The notes below the pieces were generated by a model. That model made no database searches, was not told the origin of the DNA, and was given only the letters and a program-made list of their open reading frames with translations. Positions 28,522-35,747 of a stretch of 48,648 nucleotides of DNA are shown here, one piece after another; the stretch's first letter is position 1, and every line of letters begins with the position of its first letter. A program made the position numbers and the translations under genes. The DNA is from an uncultured Planctomycetaceae bacterium (lineage in GTDB: Bacteria; Planctomycetota; Planctomycetia; Planctomycetales; Planctomycetaceae), in assembly GCA_903924405.1 (NCBI GenBank), contig CAIYBH010000156.1, positions 1 through 48,648 on the forward strand, read 5' to 3'.

Positions 28522-29844
28522 ATGATTGCTCAATTGGTTGTTAAATCGTTGTTCTGTTGTGTTGTGGTGCTCTTCCTGAATCCGGCTACTCACGGTGATG
28601 AACCAGCTCTGACGCGTCCAGAGATGAAGCAGCGCCTTGAGGCTCTGAAGTCGCGAACGTCACGACTACCGCTGCCGCCGCCATCCGATGCCGAAAAGGC
28701 CTCGGGGCGATCGCTGGTGAACAATGGCCGACTGCGTGCGCTGTACCTTCCGCCGTCCTGGACTTCATTCGTCATCCCGGGTTGGGGAGGAAGCGGTGCG
28801 GCCCGGGGGGCAAAGTCGGGAACGACAGCGACTCTGAATTCTCTGCAGTCGCGTCCGGACTATGGGTTCAAGACCCGAGTCTTCTGGGTGGTGTCGCGTG
28901 CCAATGATTGCCAGTACTGTCTGGGGCATCAGGAGTTAAAGCTGAAACGCGCCGGCATGACCGAGGATCAGGTGGCGGCTCTGGATTCTGACTGGAGTCA
29001 GTTTGATCGCGCCGAGCAGGTGGCGATGCGGATTGCCCGAAAGCTGACGCTGGAGCCTCAGCATTCTGGGAGTAACGAGGTGCAGGATCTGCTTCACCAT
29101 TACTCGCCGGCCGAAACACGCGATCTGCTCTACACGATCGCGAGGTACAATGCCGTGAATCGCTGGACCACCGCGACCGGGATCCCGCAGGATCAGGTCT
29201 TTGGCGGCGAGGCCTCTGGTCCCCTTGATTCCCCGACGTCTGAAAAATATGCCAGCGTGCAATCAACAGTGACGCCCACCTACCTCACACCACGAGCCCC
29301 GTGGGAGTCTCAGGAGGTTTTCGAACAACGGCTCACAGAAGCTCGCTCCAGAACCCCGCTCGTGGCCATCCCCTCAAAGGAGTCAGCCAGTCAGGTGCTG
29401 AGCCGTGAGGTTCCTGGAGTTATTCCACCCCAGTGGTTTTGTGCACTCAGCGACCAGTCAATTGCACTGGAAGCATGGGCTCAGCGCCAGGCAATGATGC
29501 GCGATGGAAAAACTCCCCTGGACTTGCGTGTGCTGATCGCCTGGGTAACTGCGAGGGAAAATCGAGCGTGGTATGCGGCAGCTCACGCGAGGGCTCGACT
29601 GTCTGCTGAAGTTGCACTGTACGATTTCGACCAGCTGCAGCAGAGTGTTCCGGAAGGCTGGCGGACAGCACTTCAACTGGCCCGGAAACTGACGACTTCA
29701 CCACAATCGATTACTGATGCGGATATCTCCGGGCTGCGCGAGCACTTTTCAGATCACGAAACGGCCGAAATCATTCAGCTGATTGCCGATGCCAATGCGT
29801 TTGACCGCTTCACAGAGTCGCTGCAGCTGACTCTGGAATTCTGA
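28522..29844 (+). CDS. Exported protein with two AhpD/CMD-like domains
   Basis: A 440-residue protein: a signal peptide (about 1-25, cleaved near ATHG|DE) and two carboxymuconolactone decarboxylase/AhpD-like helical domains. The first (about 85-230) has the redox site Cys130-x-x-Cys133 with His136 (NDCQYCLGHQ). The second (about 300-440) repeats the pattern around residues 341-355, but the two cysteines are Arg348 and Tyr351 while His355 remains (ENRAWYAAAH). AhpD-family proteins reduce peroxiredoxins or act as alkylhydroperoxidases. The export signal suggests envelope redox work, and an exported peroxiredoxin lies 1.2 kb away. The start is the ATG at 28522, 12 bases after the lipoprotein gene. 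Confidence 0.82.
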   Translation: MIAQLVVKSLFCCVVVLFLNPATHGDEPALTRPEMKQRLEALKSRTSRLPLPPPSDAEKASGRSLVNNGRLRALYLPPSWTSFVIPGWGGSGAARGAKSGTTATLNSLQSRPDYGFKTRVFWVVSRANDCQYCLGHQELKLKRAGMTEDQVAALDSDWSQFDRAEQVAMRIARKLTLEPQHSGSNEVQDLLHHYSPAETRDLLYTIARYNAVNRWTTATGIPQDQVFGGEASGPLDSPTSEKYASVQSTVTPTYLTPRAPWESQEVFEQRLTEARSRTPLVAIPSKESASQVLSREVPGVIPPQWFCALSDQSIALEAWAQRQAMMRDGKTPLDLRVLIAWVTARENRAWYAAAHARARLSAEVALYDFDQLQQSVPEGWRTALQLARKLTTSPQSITDADISGLREHFSDHETAEIIQLIADANAFDRFTESLQLTLEF

Positions 29845-29887
29845 ACGCACGCCTGTCTGCGACTCTGACACGTCAGTCGACGGCGTG

Positions 29888-30934
29888 TCAGAGGATCTGC
29901 GTTCCCAGCATGATGGAGTTCAACCCACTGCCGATCCCCAGCAGTGCAAACCTTTCGCCGGACTTTGCAGGCGAAGCCTCCAGCCCCATGGACAACGCCA
30001 TGGGTAATGCGGCGGCCCCTGTATTTCCAAGAAACTCGACGGTGGGAAAGTCCAGAGCAGGGTCGAAGTTCAGCTGCTGCATCAATGCCGTTCGATGCTG
30101 ACGCCCGACCTGATGTGTGAAAACTCGAGTGACATCCTGGTTTTGCCAGCCAAGTGACGTGGCAGCCTGCTGCCACGTTCGGCGAGCCAGAGAAATGCCG
30201 GCGTGCAGCAAAGCTTCAGAATCGGTTTCCATGCGAGGCCGACCATCTCCGTGACGCCCCTCTACGCCGCCAGCACATAGTCGGTGGGCCGAGGAATCTG
30301 AAAGAAACGCCCCACCCAGTAGTCGATGCCCGGATTTGCTGAGCTTTCTGTCGCAGAGCACAATTGCGGCTGATCCGGAACCAATCGTCAGCGAGGCAAA
30401 CGCTGGCTTAATCGACTGCCGTGTCAGCTCGGCATCGTTGAGCAGGGACTCAATCGTTCCCTCGACAAGATCCCGACCACTTTCTGTCCCCACGACGATT
30501 CCCGCTCTGATTCGCCCAAGTTCAATCTGATCCGCGATGATCAGCATGCCGTTGAGCAGTCCAAGACAGGCATTGCTGACATCCATGACCAGACAGCGAT
30601 CCGGCAACCCCACGCCACTGTGAACTCCTGCAGCGGTCGCCGGTTCCATCCGGTCGCGGCAGACCGATCCGTGGATCAGGGCGCCGATCAGGGATGGATC
30701 AAGTCCGGATTTCTGCAAGGCCAGAGTGGCTGTGGTGATACTGACTGTGCCGGGAAGAACGCCCGGATCAAACCAGCGACGTTCACGAATGCCTGTCATC
30801 AGTTCCAGTCGCCCGGCTGGCAGGCCCAGTTTCTGATACACCGGTTGCAACTGCTGTTCGATGGCGTCTGAACTGATCACGTGAGGAGGGAGCGTGTGGG
30901 CCACTGCCTCGATACACACATGCTGATACTGCAT
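29888..30934 (-). CDS. FabH/OleA-like thiolase-fold condensing enzyme
   Basis: A 348-residue thiolase-superfamily enzyme of the FabH/OleA branch, carrying out Claisen condensation of acyl-CoA or acyl-ACP. The catalytic triad is Cys123 (SNACLGL), His274 (FTHQVGRQH) and Asn304 (FLGNTGAAALP). Glu97 (DRMEPATA) sits 26 residues before the Cys, the same distance as Glu117-Cys143 in Xanthomonas OleA, and His-Asn spacing is 30 as in OleA (285-315). This favours head-to-head condensation of two fatty-acyl groups over classical FabH. OleB, OleC and OleD are not next to it. The start is the ATG at 30934. The AhpD-like gene converges on it with 43 bases between stops. Confidence 0.87.
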   Translation of the reverse strand: MQYQHVCIEAVAHTLPPHVISSDAIEQQLQPVYQKLGLPAGRLELMTGIRERRWFDPGVLPGTVSITTATLALQKSGLDPSLIGALIHGSVCRDRMEPATAAGVHSGVGLPDRCLVMDVSNACLGLLNGMLIIADQIELGRIRAGIVVGTESGRDLVEGTIESLLNDAELTRQSIKPAFASLTIGSGSAAIVLCDRKLSKSGHRLLGGAFLSDSSAHRLCAGGVEGRHGDGRPRMETDSEALLHAGISLARRTWQQAATSLGWQNQDVTRVFTHQVGRQHRTALMQQLNFDPALDFPTVEFLGNTGAAALPMALSMGLEASPAKSGERFALLGIGSGLNSIMLGTQIL

Positions 30935-30997
30935 AGGAAGTGTTGCCTGTGCGGGCCTGAAAATGGCAAAAGAAGGTTTCGGATGACAACCGGTGGC

Positions 30998-31603
30998 TCA
31001 GGGCTTGCCGCTGGAAAGTTTCGCAACGATCTCCGCGATGGCTTTACTGTCCTCCGCGGCCGTCACCATCGTGTTCTTCGCGGCAATCCTGCCCTCGCGA
31101 TCGATCACAAAGGTCCATCTCTTTGCTGTGATCGTTCGGGTCAGCAGTTCTTCGCGACCGTCGATCATCGCTTTCACCGTCTTCGGTTCCCGTGTGACCG
31201 GAACACCAAACGCGTCGGCTACTTTTCCGTCTGTATCCGCAAGCAGAGTGAAGTTCAGATTGTGTGCCTTGCGGAACAACACATGGTTCTGTACAGAGTC
31301 ACCGCTGACGCCAATTACCTCAACCCCCTGGTCTTTCAGCTTTGACAGATCATCACGAAAACCGCAGGCCTGTTTGGTACAGCCTCCGGTCATATCGGCG
31401 GGGTAGAAGTAGACCACGACGATCCCTTTGCCAACATGATCGCTGGACTTCCATTCCTGATCATTTTCATCGCGTGCTGAAAACGCCGGAGCCATGTCCC
31501 CCACATTGAGGTCAGCGGCCATTGATGTGGAGAGACACAACAGAAGACTGCAGCAGACAGTGCACAGGGTTTGCAGTCGCGACACAATGGAGATGCAGGG
31601 CAT
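30998..31603 (-). CDS. Exported PrxQ/BCP-type peroxiredoxin
   Basis: A 201-residue thiol peroxidase. A signal peptide (about 1-30: TLCTVCCSLLLCLSTSMAA) precedes an AhpC/TSA-family fold with PxxxTxxC active site: Pro68, Thr72 and peroxidatic Cys75 (YPADMTGGC), with Cys80 five residues later, the PrxQ/BCP arrangement for an intramolecular disulfide. It reduces H2O2 and alkyl peroxides, here probably in the periplasm. The start is the ATG at 31603 with AAGGA 8 bases upstream. It precedes the OleA-like gene by 63 bases on the same strand, so they could be one transcript. Confidence 0.94.
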   Translation of the reverse strand: MPCISIVSRLQTLCTVCCSLLLCLSTSMAADLNVGDMAPAFSARDENDQEWKSSDHVGKGIVVVYFYPADMTGGCTKQACGFRDDLSKLKDQGVEVIGVSGDSVQNHVLFRKAHNLNFTLLADTDGKVADAFGVPVTREPKTVKAMIDGREELLTRTITAKRWTFVIDREGRIAAKNTMVTAAEDSKAIAEIVAKLSSGKP

Positions 31604-31720
31604 GTGATCAGTCCTTCAGAAGAACAATTGACTTCAGACGAAACCGGCGGCGACGTCATCACCAGCAGCACGAGGAGGTCAGCCGGTTGTGTGTGGCAGC
31701 AGGGATCAGACAATCAGGTG

Positions 31721-31750
31721 AGTATGGAAAATACAACTGTGCTGACTCAA
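31721..31750 (-). promoter_or_regulatory. Possible promoter of the peroxiredoxin gene
   Basis: On the minus strand TTGAGT (31750-31745), an 18-base spacer and CATACT (31726-31721) lie about 120 bases before the ATG. Each box matches consensus at four of six positions. Confidence 0.3.
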
Positions 31751-31863
31751 GTCCATTCAGGTTCCGGAACGCCGGACTCAGAACGAGTGATTTGCAGGAA
31801 AATGCGATTTTTACTGAGTTTTGTGGGTAATTCGGCTTTGTGCAGCAGTTGTCGGGAGCGCAT

Positions 31864-31892
31864 GAAAAACGGCTGACAGTAAACTGCCAGCC
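31864..31892 (-). terminator. Rho-independent terminator of the Lys/Ala-rich mini-gene
   Basis: On the minus strand GGCTGGCAG-TTTA-CTGTCAGCC forms a 9-bp stem (one G-T wobble) followed directly by G and TTTTT. It lies about 30 bases after the mini-gene stop codon and looks like a canonical intrinsic terminator. Confidence 0.8.
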
Positions 31893-31922
31893 GCCGGAAG
31901 ATTTCCGAAGAGTGTCCGAAGA

Positions 31923-32018
31923 CTACTTCTTCTTGGCAGCCTTCTTTGCAACCTTCTTAGCAGCTGGCTTTGCAGTTGCAGCCTTCTTCGCAGCCTTCTT
32001 TGCAGCTTTCTTTGCCAC
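31923..32018 (-). CDS. 31-aa Lys/Ala-rich histone-H1-like mini-protein
   Basis: A complete 31-residue frame with GTG start at 32018 and TAG at 31923-31925. It encodes M-AKKAAKKAAKKAATAKPAAKK-type repeats: nearly all Lys and Ala, with single Thr, Pro and Val, ending in KKK. A perfect GGAGG sits 8 bases before the GTG and an intrinsic terminator lies just downstream, strong support for a real, monocistronic gene. The composition matches the AKKA-repeat tails of bacterial histone-H1-like (Hc1-type) DNA-binding proteins, so nucleoid or RNA binding is plausible but inferred. Other frames over the same bases give only artefactual Cys- or Arg-rich products. Confidence 0.78.
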   Translation of the reverse strand: MAKKAAKKAAKKAATAKPAAKKVAKKAAKKK

Positions 32019-32647
32019 AGTTCGTTCCTCCAAAAAAATGTTGAACAAGAGTGGCAGTCCTGCCGAAGCTTACCGGGCTTAGAATACTCAGGACAACCAC
32101 AAACCAAAACATCAGCTCGTTGACATCCCAAGATGTCGACGATGCAGATTCCCTTCCTGCCTGATGACCGTTGTGAAGTCCGCTTTGAAAGGCGATGTCC
32201 TTCGCCACGTGCAACCAGCACACGAGCAACAGAATCTGCTGTTGGTGTTGAGAATCCTAGGTAATCGATGGAATAACGCAAGACTGTTCAAGGTCTTTCC
32301 ATTGCTCATCTCAAATTTTTTTCACCTTTTTTCGGATCAGTGTCGTGATGACCTGCGCTTGATGCTGCTCATGATGTTGATGCTGTTGATCTCGAACATG
32401 ATTGAAGTCCGTTTTGATGGTTGCTGTTGAGCATTCAACTTCGCTCATGATGTTCAACAGCGGTGATCAGCTTCAGGCATCAGAGGCATCAGGGATTGAT
32501 GTTGGCATTAGTCCCCTCATCGTTCCGCCATGCACCTTGCACAACGCTGTTTGATGCGCTGTTGTTGAGTCAAATTGAGTCGGCTACCCGTCACTGAAAA
32601 CACTGTATTCTGCGCAGTTGCGCCACCTTCTGAGATGACATCTGTGG
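32019..32647. other. Intergenic region upstream of the Lys/Ala mini-gene
   Basis: About 630 bases of lower-GC sequence, rich in TGATG and TGTTGA words around 32350-32460. GCTGTTGA (32423-32430) and TCAACAGC (32454-32461) form an inverted repeat, with a nested GTTGA-GCAT-TCAAC. No convincing gene; it presumably carries the mini-gene promoter. Confidence 0.5.
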
Positions 32648-33487
32648 TTACCGTGTTTCAGTGGATGCGAGGTCTGCCAATACCTGCTTCATGTAGCTGA
32701 TACTCTGCACCGCGATGTTCTGTGCGCCGGGCGCGTAATCAAAAACTTCCACTGAAACCCAGCCCGCATAGCCGCTCTGCTGCAGGGCCTGCAGAATCGG
32801 ATGATAGTCCGTTGGTCCCATGCCGGGGCCCAGCAGATTGGAATCATTCACATGGAAGTGTCGACAGTGATCACGATGACGATGGATCAGTGTTGGTATC
32901 GACTCCTGTTCGCCGCCGAGCATGGCTTTGACATCCTGATGCAGCATGATCGCCGGATGCTGCAGACGGTTGATGATCTCCATGGCGGATTCACACGTGT
33001 TCAGGAAGTCGGTTTCCTTCGGTGTGAGTGGTTCAAGACACAGCGTCACTCCCAGTTCAGCAAACTTTGGTGCGGCCGCAGCGAAGACATCGCAGGCAAA
33101 GTCAACCGCCTGTTCGCGACTGACACCGGGCAACAAGTTGCGCTGCGCCGGCGACCCAAACACCATCAGGCTGCCACCCAGCCAGTGACAGGTTTCTGCC
33201 AGGAATATGAGGTAATCTGAAGTCCTTCTGCGAGTCTCCCGATCCGGACTTGTGAGATACAGTCCGGTGGTCTTCGCCAGCAGCCAGTGCAGGCCGATCA
33301 CTTCAAGTCCATGCCGTGTGGCTTCCGCTCGCATATTGCTGAAGACCGAGCGGTCTACAGCTCGCAGGTCCGGTCCAATCGTAAATGGCGCGACCTCAAT
33401 CCCCGTGTACCCGGCCTCAGCAATCCGTCGGCATTGTGTTGCCCAGTCCGTGTTCTCATACAGCTCATGGCAAATTGCAAACTTCAT
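32648..33487 (-). CDS. Sugar phosphate isomerase/epimerase-like TIM-barrel protein
   Basis: A 279-residue member of the xylose-isomerase-like/AP endonuclease 2 TIM-barrel family. Likely metal ligands are Glu152 (LCLEPLTP), Asp185 (LHQDVKAM), His212 (FHVND) and Glu247 (VSVEVFD), the usual E-D-H-E set. The family isomerises or epimerises sugars, inositols or hydroxypyruvate; the substrate is undefined. No signal peptide. The start is the ATG at 33487 with AGGAA about 7 bases upstream. It stands alone. Confidence 0.9.
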   Translation of the reverse strand: MKFAICHELYENTDWATQCRRIAEAGYTGIEVAPFTIGPDLRAVDRSVFSNMRAEATRHGLEVIGLHWLLAKTTGLYLTSPDRETRRRTSDYLIFLAETCHWLGGSLMVFGSPAQRNLLPGVSREQAVDFACDVFAAAAPKFAELGVTLCLEPLTPKETDFLNTCESAMEIINRLQHPAIMLHQDVKAMLGGEQESIPTLIHRHRDHCRHFHVNDSNLLGPGMGPTDYHPILQALQQSGYAGWVSVEVFDYAPGAQNIAVQSISYMKQVLADLASTETR

Positions 33488-34176
33488 CGATTTGTTCCTG
33501 TTCTGTCATCGAAGGCCAGTGCATGTTTCAGGGCCTTGTCCACAGACCCGATGCCCAGGCTGGGCTGCCACGCGACACCCTGGTCACGCGGCCGATGCCG
33601 ATCAGGTTACCACAGTCGTCAGGTCTCTGTCCCGAAACACTGTGACTTTTGTCGAATACTGGCAATTCTCCGCGACAATGACAACACCATATCAGCGACC
33701 CCTGAAATCTGCTGGCCGTCTGCCGCGTCGAGCCCCACTGTTCCTCGCTGCCGCTATTCACCAAACGAGCACTTGATGGAGTGCATGGTCCTGAGACCCG
33801 GTGAGCTGGACAGTGTGTGGGCCGGGCATCGACAGGCGCATGAGCCGCGGGATTCAGGATCCGATCCTCGTTCCGTCTTACCCGTCTCGGCTTCCACACA
33901 GTCTCAGGCCGAGGCATTAGGATACAAGGGGGGAACTCGCTTTGGGATGATCACTTCTCCATTCCGGACATTCCAGAAGTACCGCAGAATCTGTGCAATC
34001 GTGCTCACCGGAAAATTCGTCAGCAACACTGCATCGCTGTGTTTGAGTGGGGCGTAATTGAGTTCCGTCGTGGACAGCGTTTGACCCGGTCTGAGGCCTG
34101 ACGTAGATGACTTTGGCCCCGGGGTTCCGGGGATCACATCGGTCATTGTCTGCACACCTGATGAAGGTCGCCTGCC
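33488..34176. other. Divergent intergenic region, isomerase-like gene / AAA ATPase
   Basis: About 690 bases. The only plausible gene inside is the 80-residue minus-strand frame at 33904-34146. Longer plus-strand frames across 33250-34050 run over the isomerase gene and look like shadows. Confidence 0.45.
33904..34146 (-). CDS. Hypothetical 80-aa protein
   Basis: An ATG-started 80-residue frame (MTDVIPGTPGPKSS...) with a Pro/Gly/Ser-rich head and a more ordered tail (SDAVLLTNFPVSTIAQILRY). No family, signal peptide or good ribosome-binding site is seen. It is divergent from the AAA ATPase gene, starting 30 bases from its GTG. It may be real or chance. Confidence 0.35.
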   Translation of the reverse strand: MTDVIPGTPGPKSSTSGLRPGQTLSTTELNYAPLKHSDAVLLTNFPVSTIAQILRYFWNVRNGEVIIPKRVPPLYPNASA

Positions 34177-35583
34177 GTGTCGACGATATCCAGCACCAGC
34201 CTTCCAGATCCGGAGGCGATTGACGAACTGTTCGATCGCGTCAATACGATTCTCGGAGATCATTCACTGGTCAAGTCGGAACCGGTACCCGGGGCCGGGT
34301 TTGTTCCGCGTCAACCGCGCAGCCTGCGGGAAGCCAACGTTTCGCCGAATGTGATGGAACGCATTATCATGCGTTTTCTGTTGCAGGCTTCCATTCTGGC
34401 AGGTCGACGTATCGCCACCCAGTTGCGGCTCCCATTCAAACTGGTGGAACCAGTGCTGAAGCAGTTGCGACAGGAAAAACATATTGAATTGTCCGGTACC
34501 ACGACGGCCGGTGATTCGGAATTCGTGCTGACAAATACAGGAAGAGAACGAGCAAGACAATACGTTGCCGAATGCAGCTATTTCGGTGCCGCTCCTGTCC
34601 CCCTTGCGGATTACGCTGCGTCGGTGAAGGCGCAGAGTCCATCCAGTCAACAGATCTCAATCCATGACCTGCACCGCGCGTTTCGCGGATTGACCATCAG
34701 CGATGCCATGCTCAGCCGCCTTGGGCCGGCACTCAGGGCCGGCCGGGGGCTGTTTCTTTACGGACAGGCAGGCAACGGCAAGACCACCATCGCCGAACGC
34801 ATTACAGAGGCCTTCGGTTCAACGATCTGGATTCCAAGGGCTGTGGCTGTGGATTCCGATGTGATCCGGATCTTTGATCCGACGGTGCACGTGGAAGCCG
34901 AGGAGTTCAATGCAAATCCGGGGCTGCTTGATTCGCAGGATATCGATCGACGCTGGGTCCGCATCCGACGCCCCACCATCATTTCCGGTGGCGAACTCAC
35001 GATGCGGGAACTGGAAATCCAGATCAATCCCACGTCCCGCGTTTGCGAAGCTCCGCTGCAGGTCAAAAGCAACTGCGGCACGCTGGTGATTGATGACTTT
35101 GGTCGCCAGCGCATGCCCGTCGAGGAACTTCTGAATCGATGGATCATTCCGCTTGAAAAGCGTCATGACTATCTGAATCTGCCGACGGGAAAGAAGGTGC
35201 AGTTCCCGTTCGATCAGCTGATGATCTTCTCAACCAACCTGGAACCCGGAGATCTGGTAGATGCGGCGTTTCTGAGACGTATTCCCTACAAGATCGAAGT
35301 CCCGGATCCCACGGAGGAGCAGTTCCGTCTGCTGTTTGAAACAGTCGCCGACGGACTTGGTGTACCGAACAATCCTGAGGCTCTGCAGTATCTGATCGAA
35401 AAACATTATCGGCGGGCAGGACGACCATTTCGGGCCTGTCAGCCACGAGACCTGCTGCAGCAGGTCCGGTACTACTGCCTGTTTCACGAAATTCCGATCG
35501 AAATGAGCCACGAGTCGCTGGATGCGGCGGTGCTCAACTACTTCTCGATCATGCAACCTGTGAAATCCTCACAGCTGAACTGA
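34177..35583 (+). CDS. AAA-type ATPase with N-terminal winged-helix-like region
   Basis: A 468-residue cytoplasmic P-loop ATPase. Residues about 55-130 look like a winged helix (RIATQLRLPFKLVEPVLKQLRQ) ending with a helix-rich segment. The ATPase core has Walker A GQAGNGKT (196-203), Walker B LVIDDFG (Asp306, Asp307), a sensor-1-like FSTNLEP and an arginine-finger-like FLRRIPYK. C-terminal helices follow. The start is GTG at 34177 with GAAGG about 10 bases upstream. I recognise the fold but not the role; a regulator or remodelling ATPase is possible. It is convergent with the PQQ-propeller gene. Confidence 0.85.
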   Translation: MSTISSTSLPDPEAIDELFDRVNTILGDHSLVKSEPVPGAGFVPRQPRSLREANVSPNVMERIIMRFLLQASILAGRRIATQLRLPFKLVEPVLKQLRQEKHIELSGTTTAGDSEFVLTNTGRERARQYVAECSYFGAAPVPLADYAASVKAQSPSSQQISIHDLHRAFRGLTISDAMLSRLGPALRAGRGLFLYGQAGNGKTTIAERITEAFGSTIWIPRAVAVDSDVIRIFDPTVHVEAEEFNANPGLLDSQDIDRRWVRIRRPTIISGGELTMRELEIQINPTSRVCEAPLQVKSNCGTLVIDDFGRQRMPVEELLNRWIIPLEKRHDYLNLPTGKKVQFPFDQLMIFSTNLEPGDLVDAAFLRRIPYKIEVPDPTEEQFRLLFETVADGLGVPNNPEALQYLIEKHYRRAGRPFRACQPRDLLQQVRYYCLFHEIPIEMSHESLDAAVLNYFSIMQPVKSSQLN

Positions 35584-35715
35584 GCGCGTGTTGCGAAGTT
35601 GCTCAGGTCGATGCCGGCGTTGCCACGCCGCGTTCGTGCGTTTCCTTTCCGCTGGTACCGTCGGAATGTCGCATCCTGAAATGCCAGCCAGTACTCGCCA
35701 CCCTCACTGCACCTC

Positions 35716-35747
35716 CACGGCAAGGCTACGGCTTTTGCGCTGCCGTG
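35716..35747 (-). terminator. Hairpin at the PQQ-propeller gene end
   Basis: CACGGCA (35716-35722) and TGCCGTG (35741-35747) form a 7-bp stem, extendable by CCT/AGG past a one-base bulge. It spans the stop codon (35726) and lies between convergent genes. No U-tract. Confidence 0.3.

Larger units (their letters stand above)
31604..31922. other. Intergenic region, peroxiredoxin / Lys-Ala mini-protein
   Basis: About 320 bases holding the mini-protein's terminator (31864-31892) and a possible peroxiredoxin promoter. No gene was seen. Confidence 0.55.

Noticed and set aside
33287..34057. Plus-strand frame of 256 residues overlapping the isomerase-like gene
   Set aside because: Overlaps a well-supported gene, has no motif and no good ribosome-binding site.
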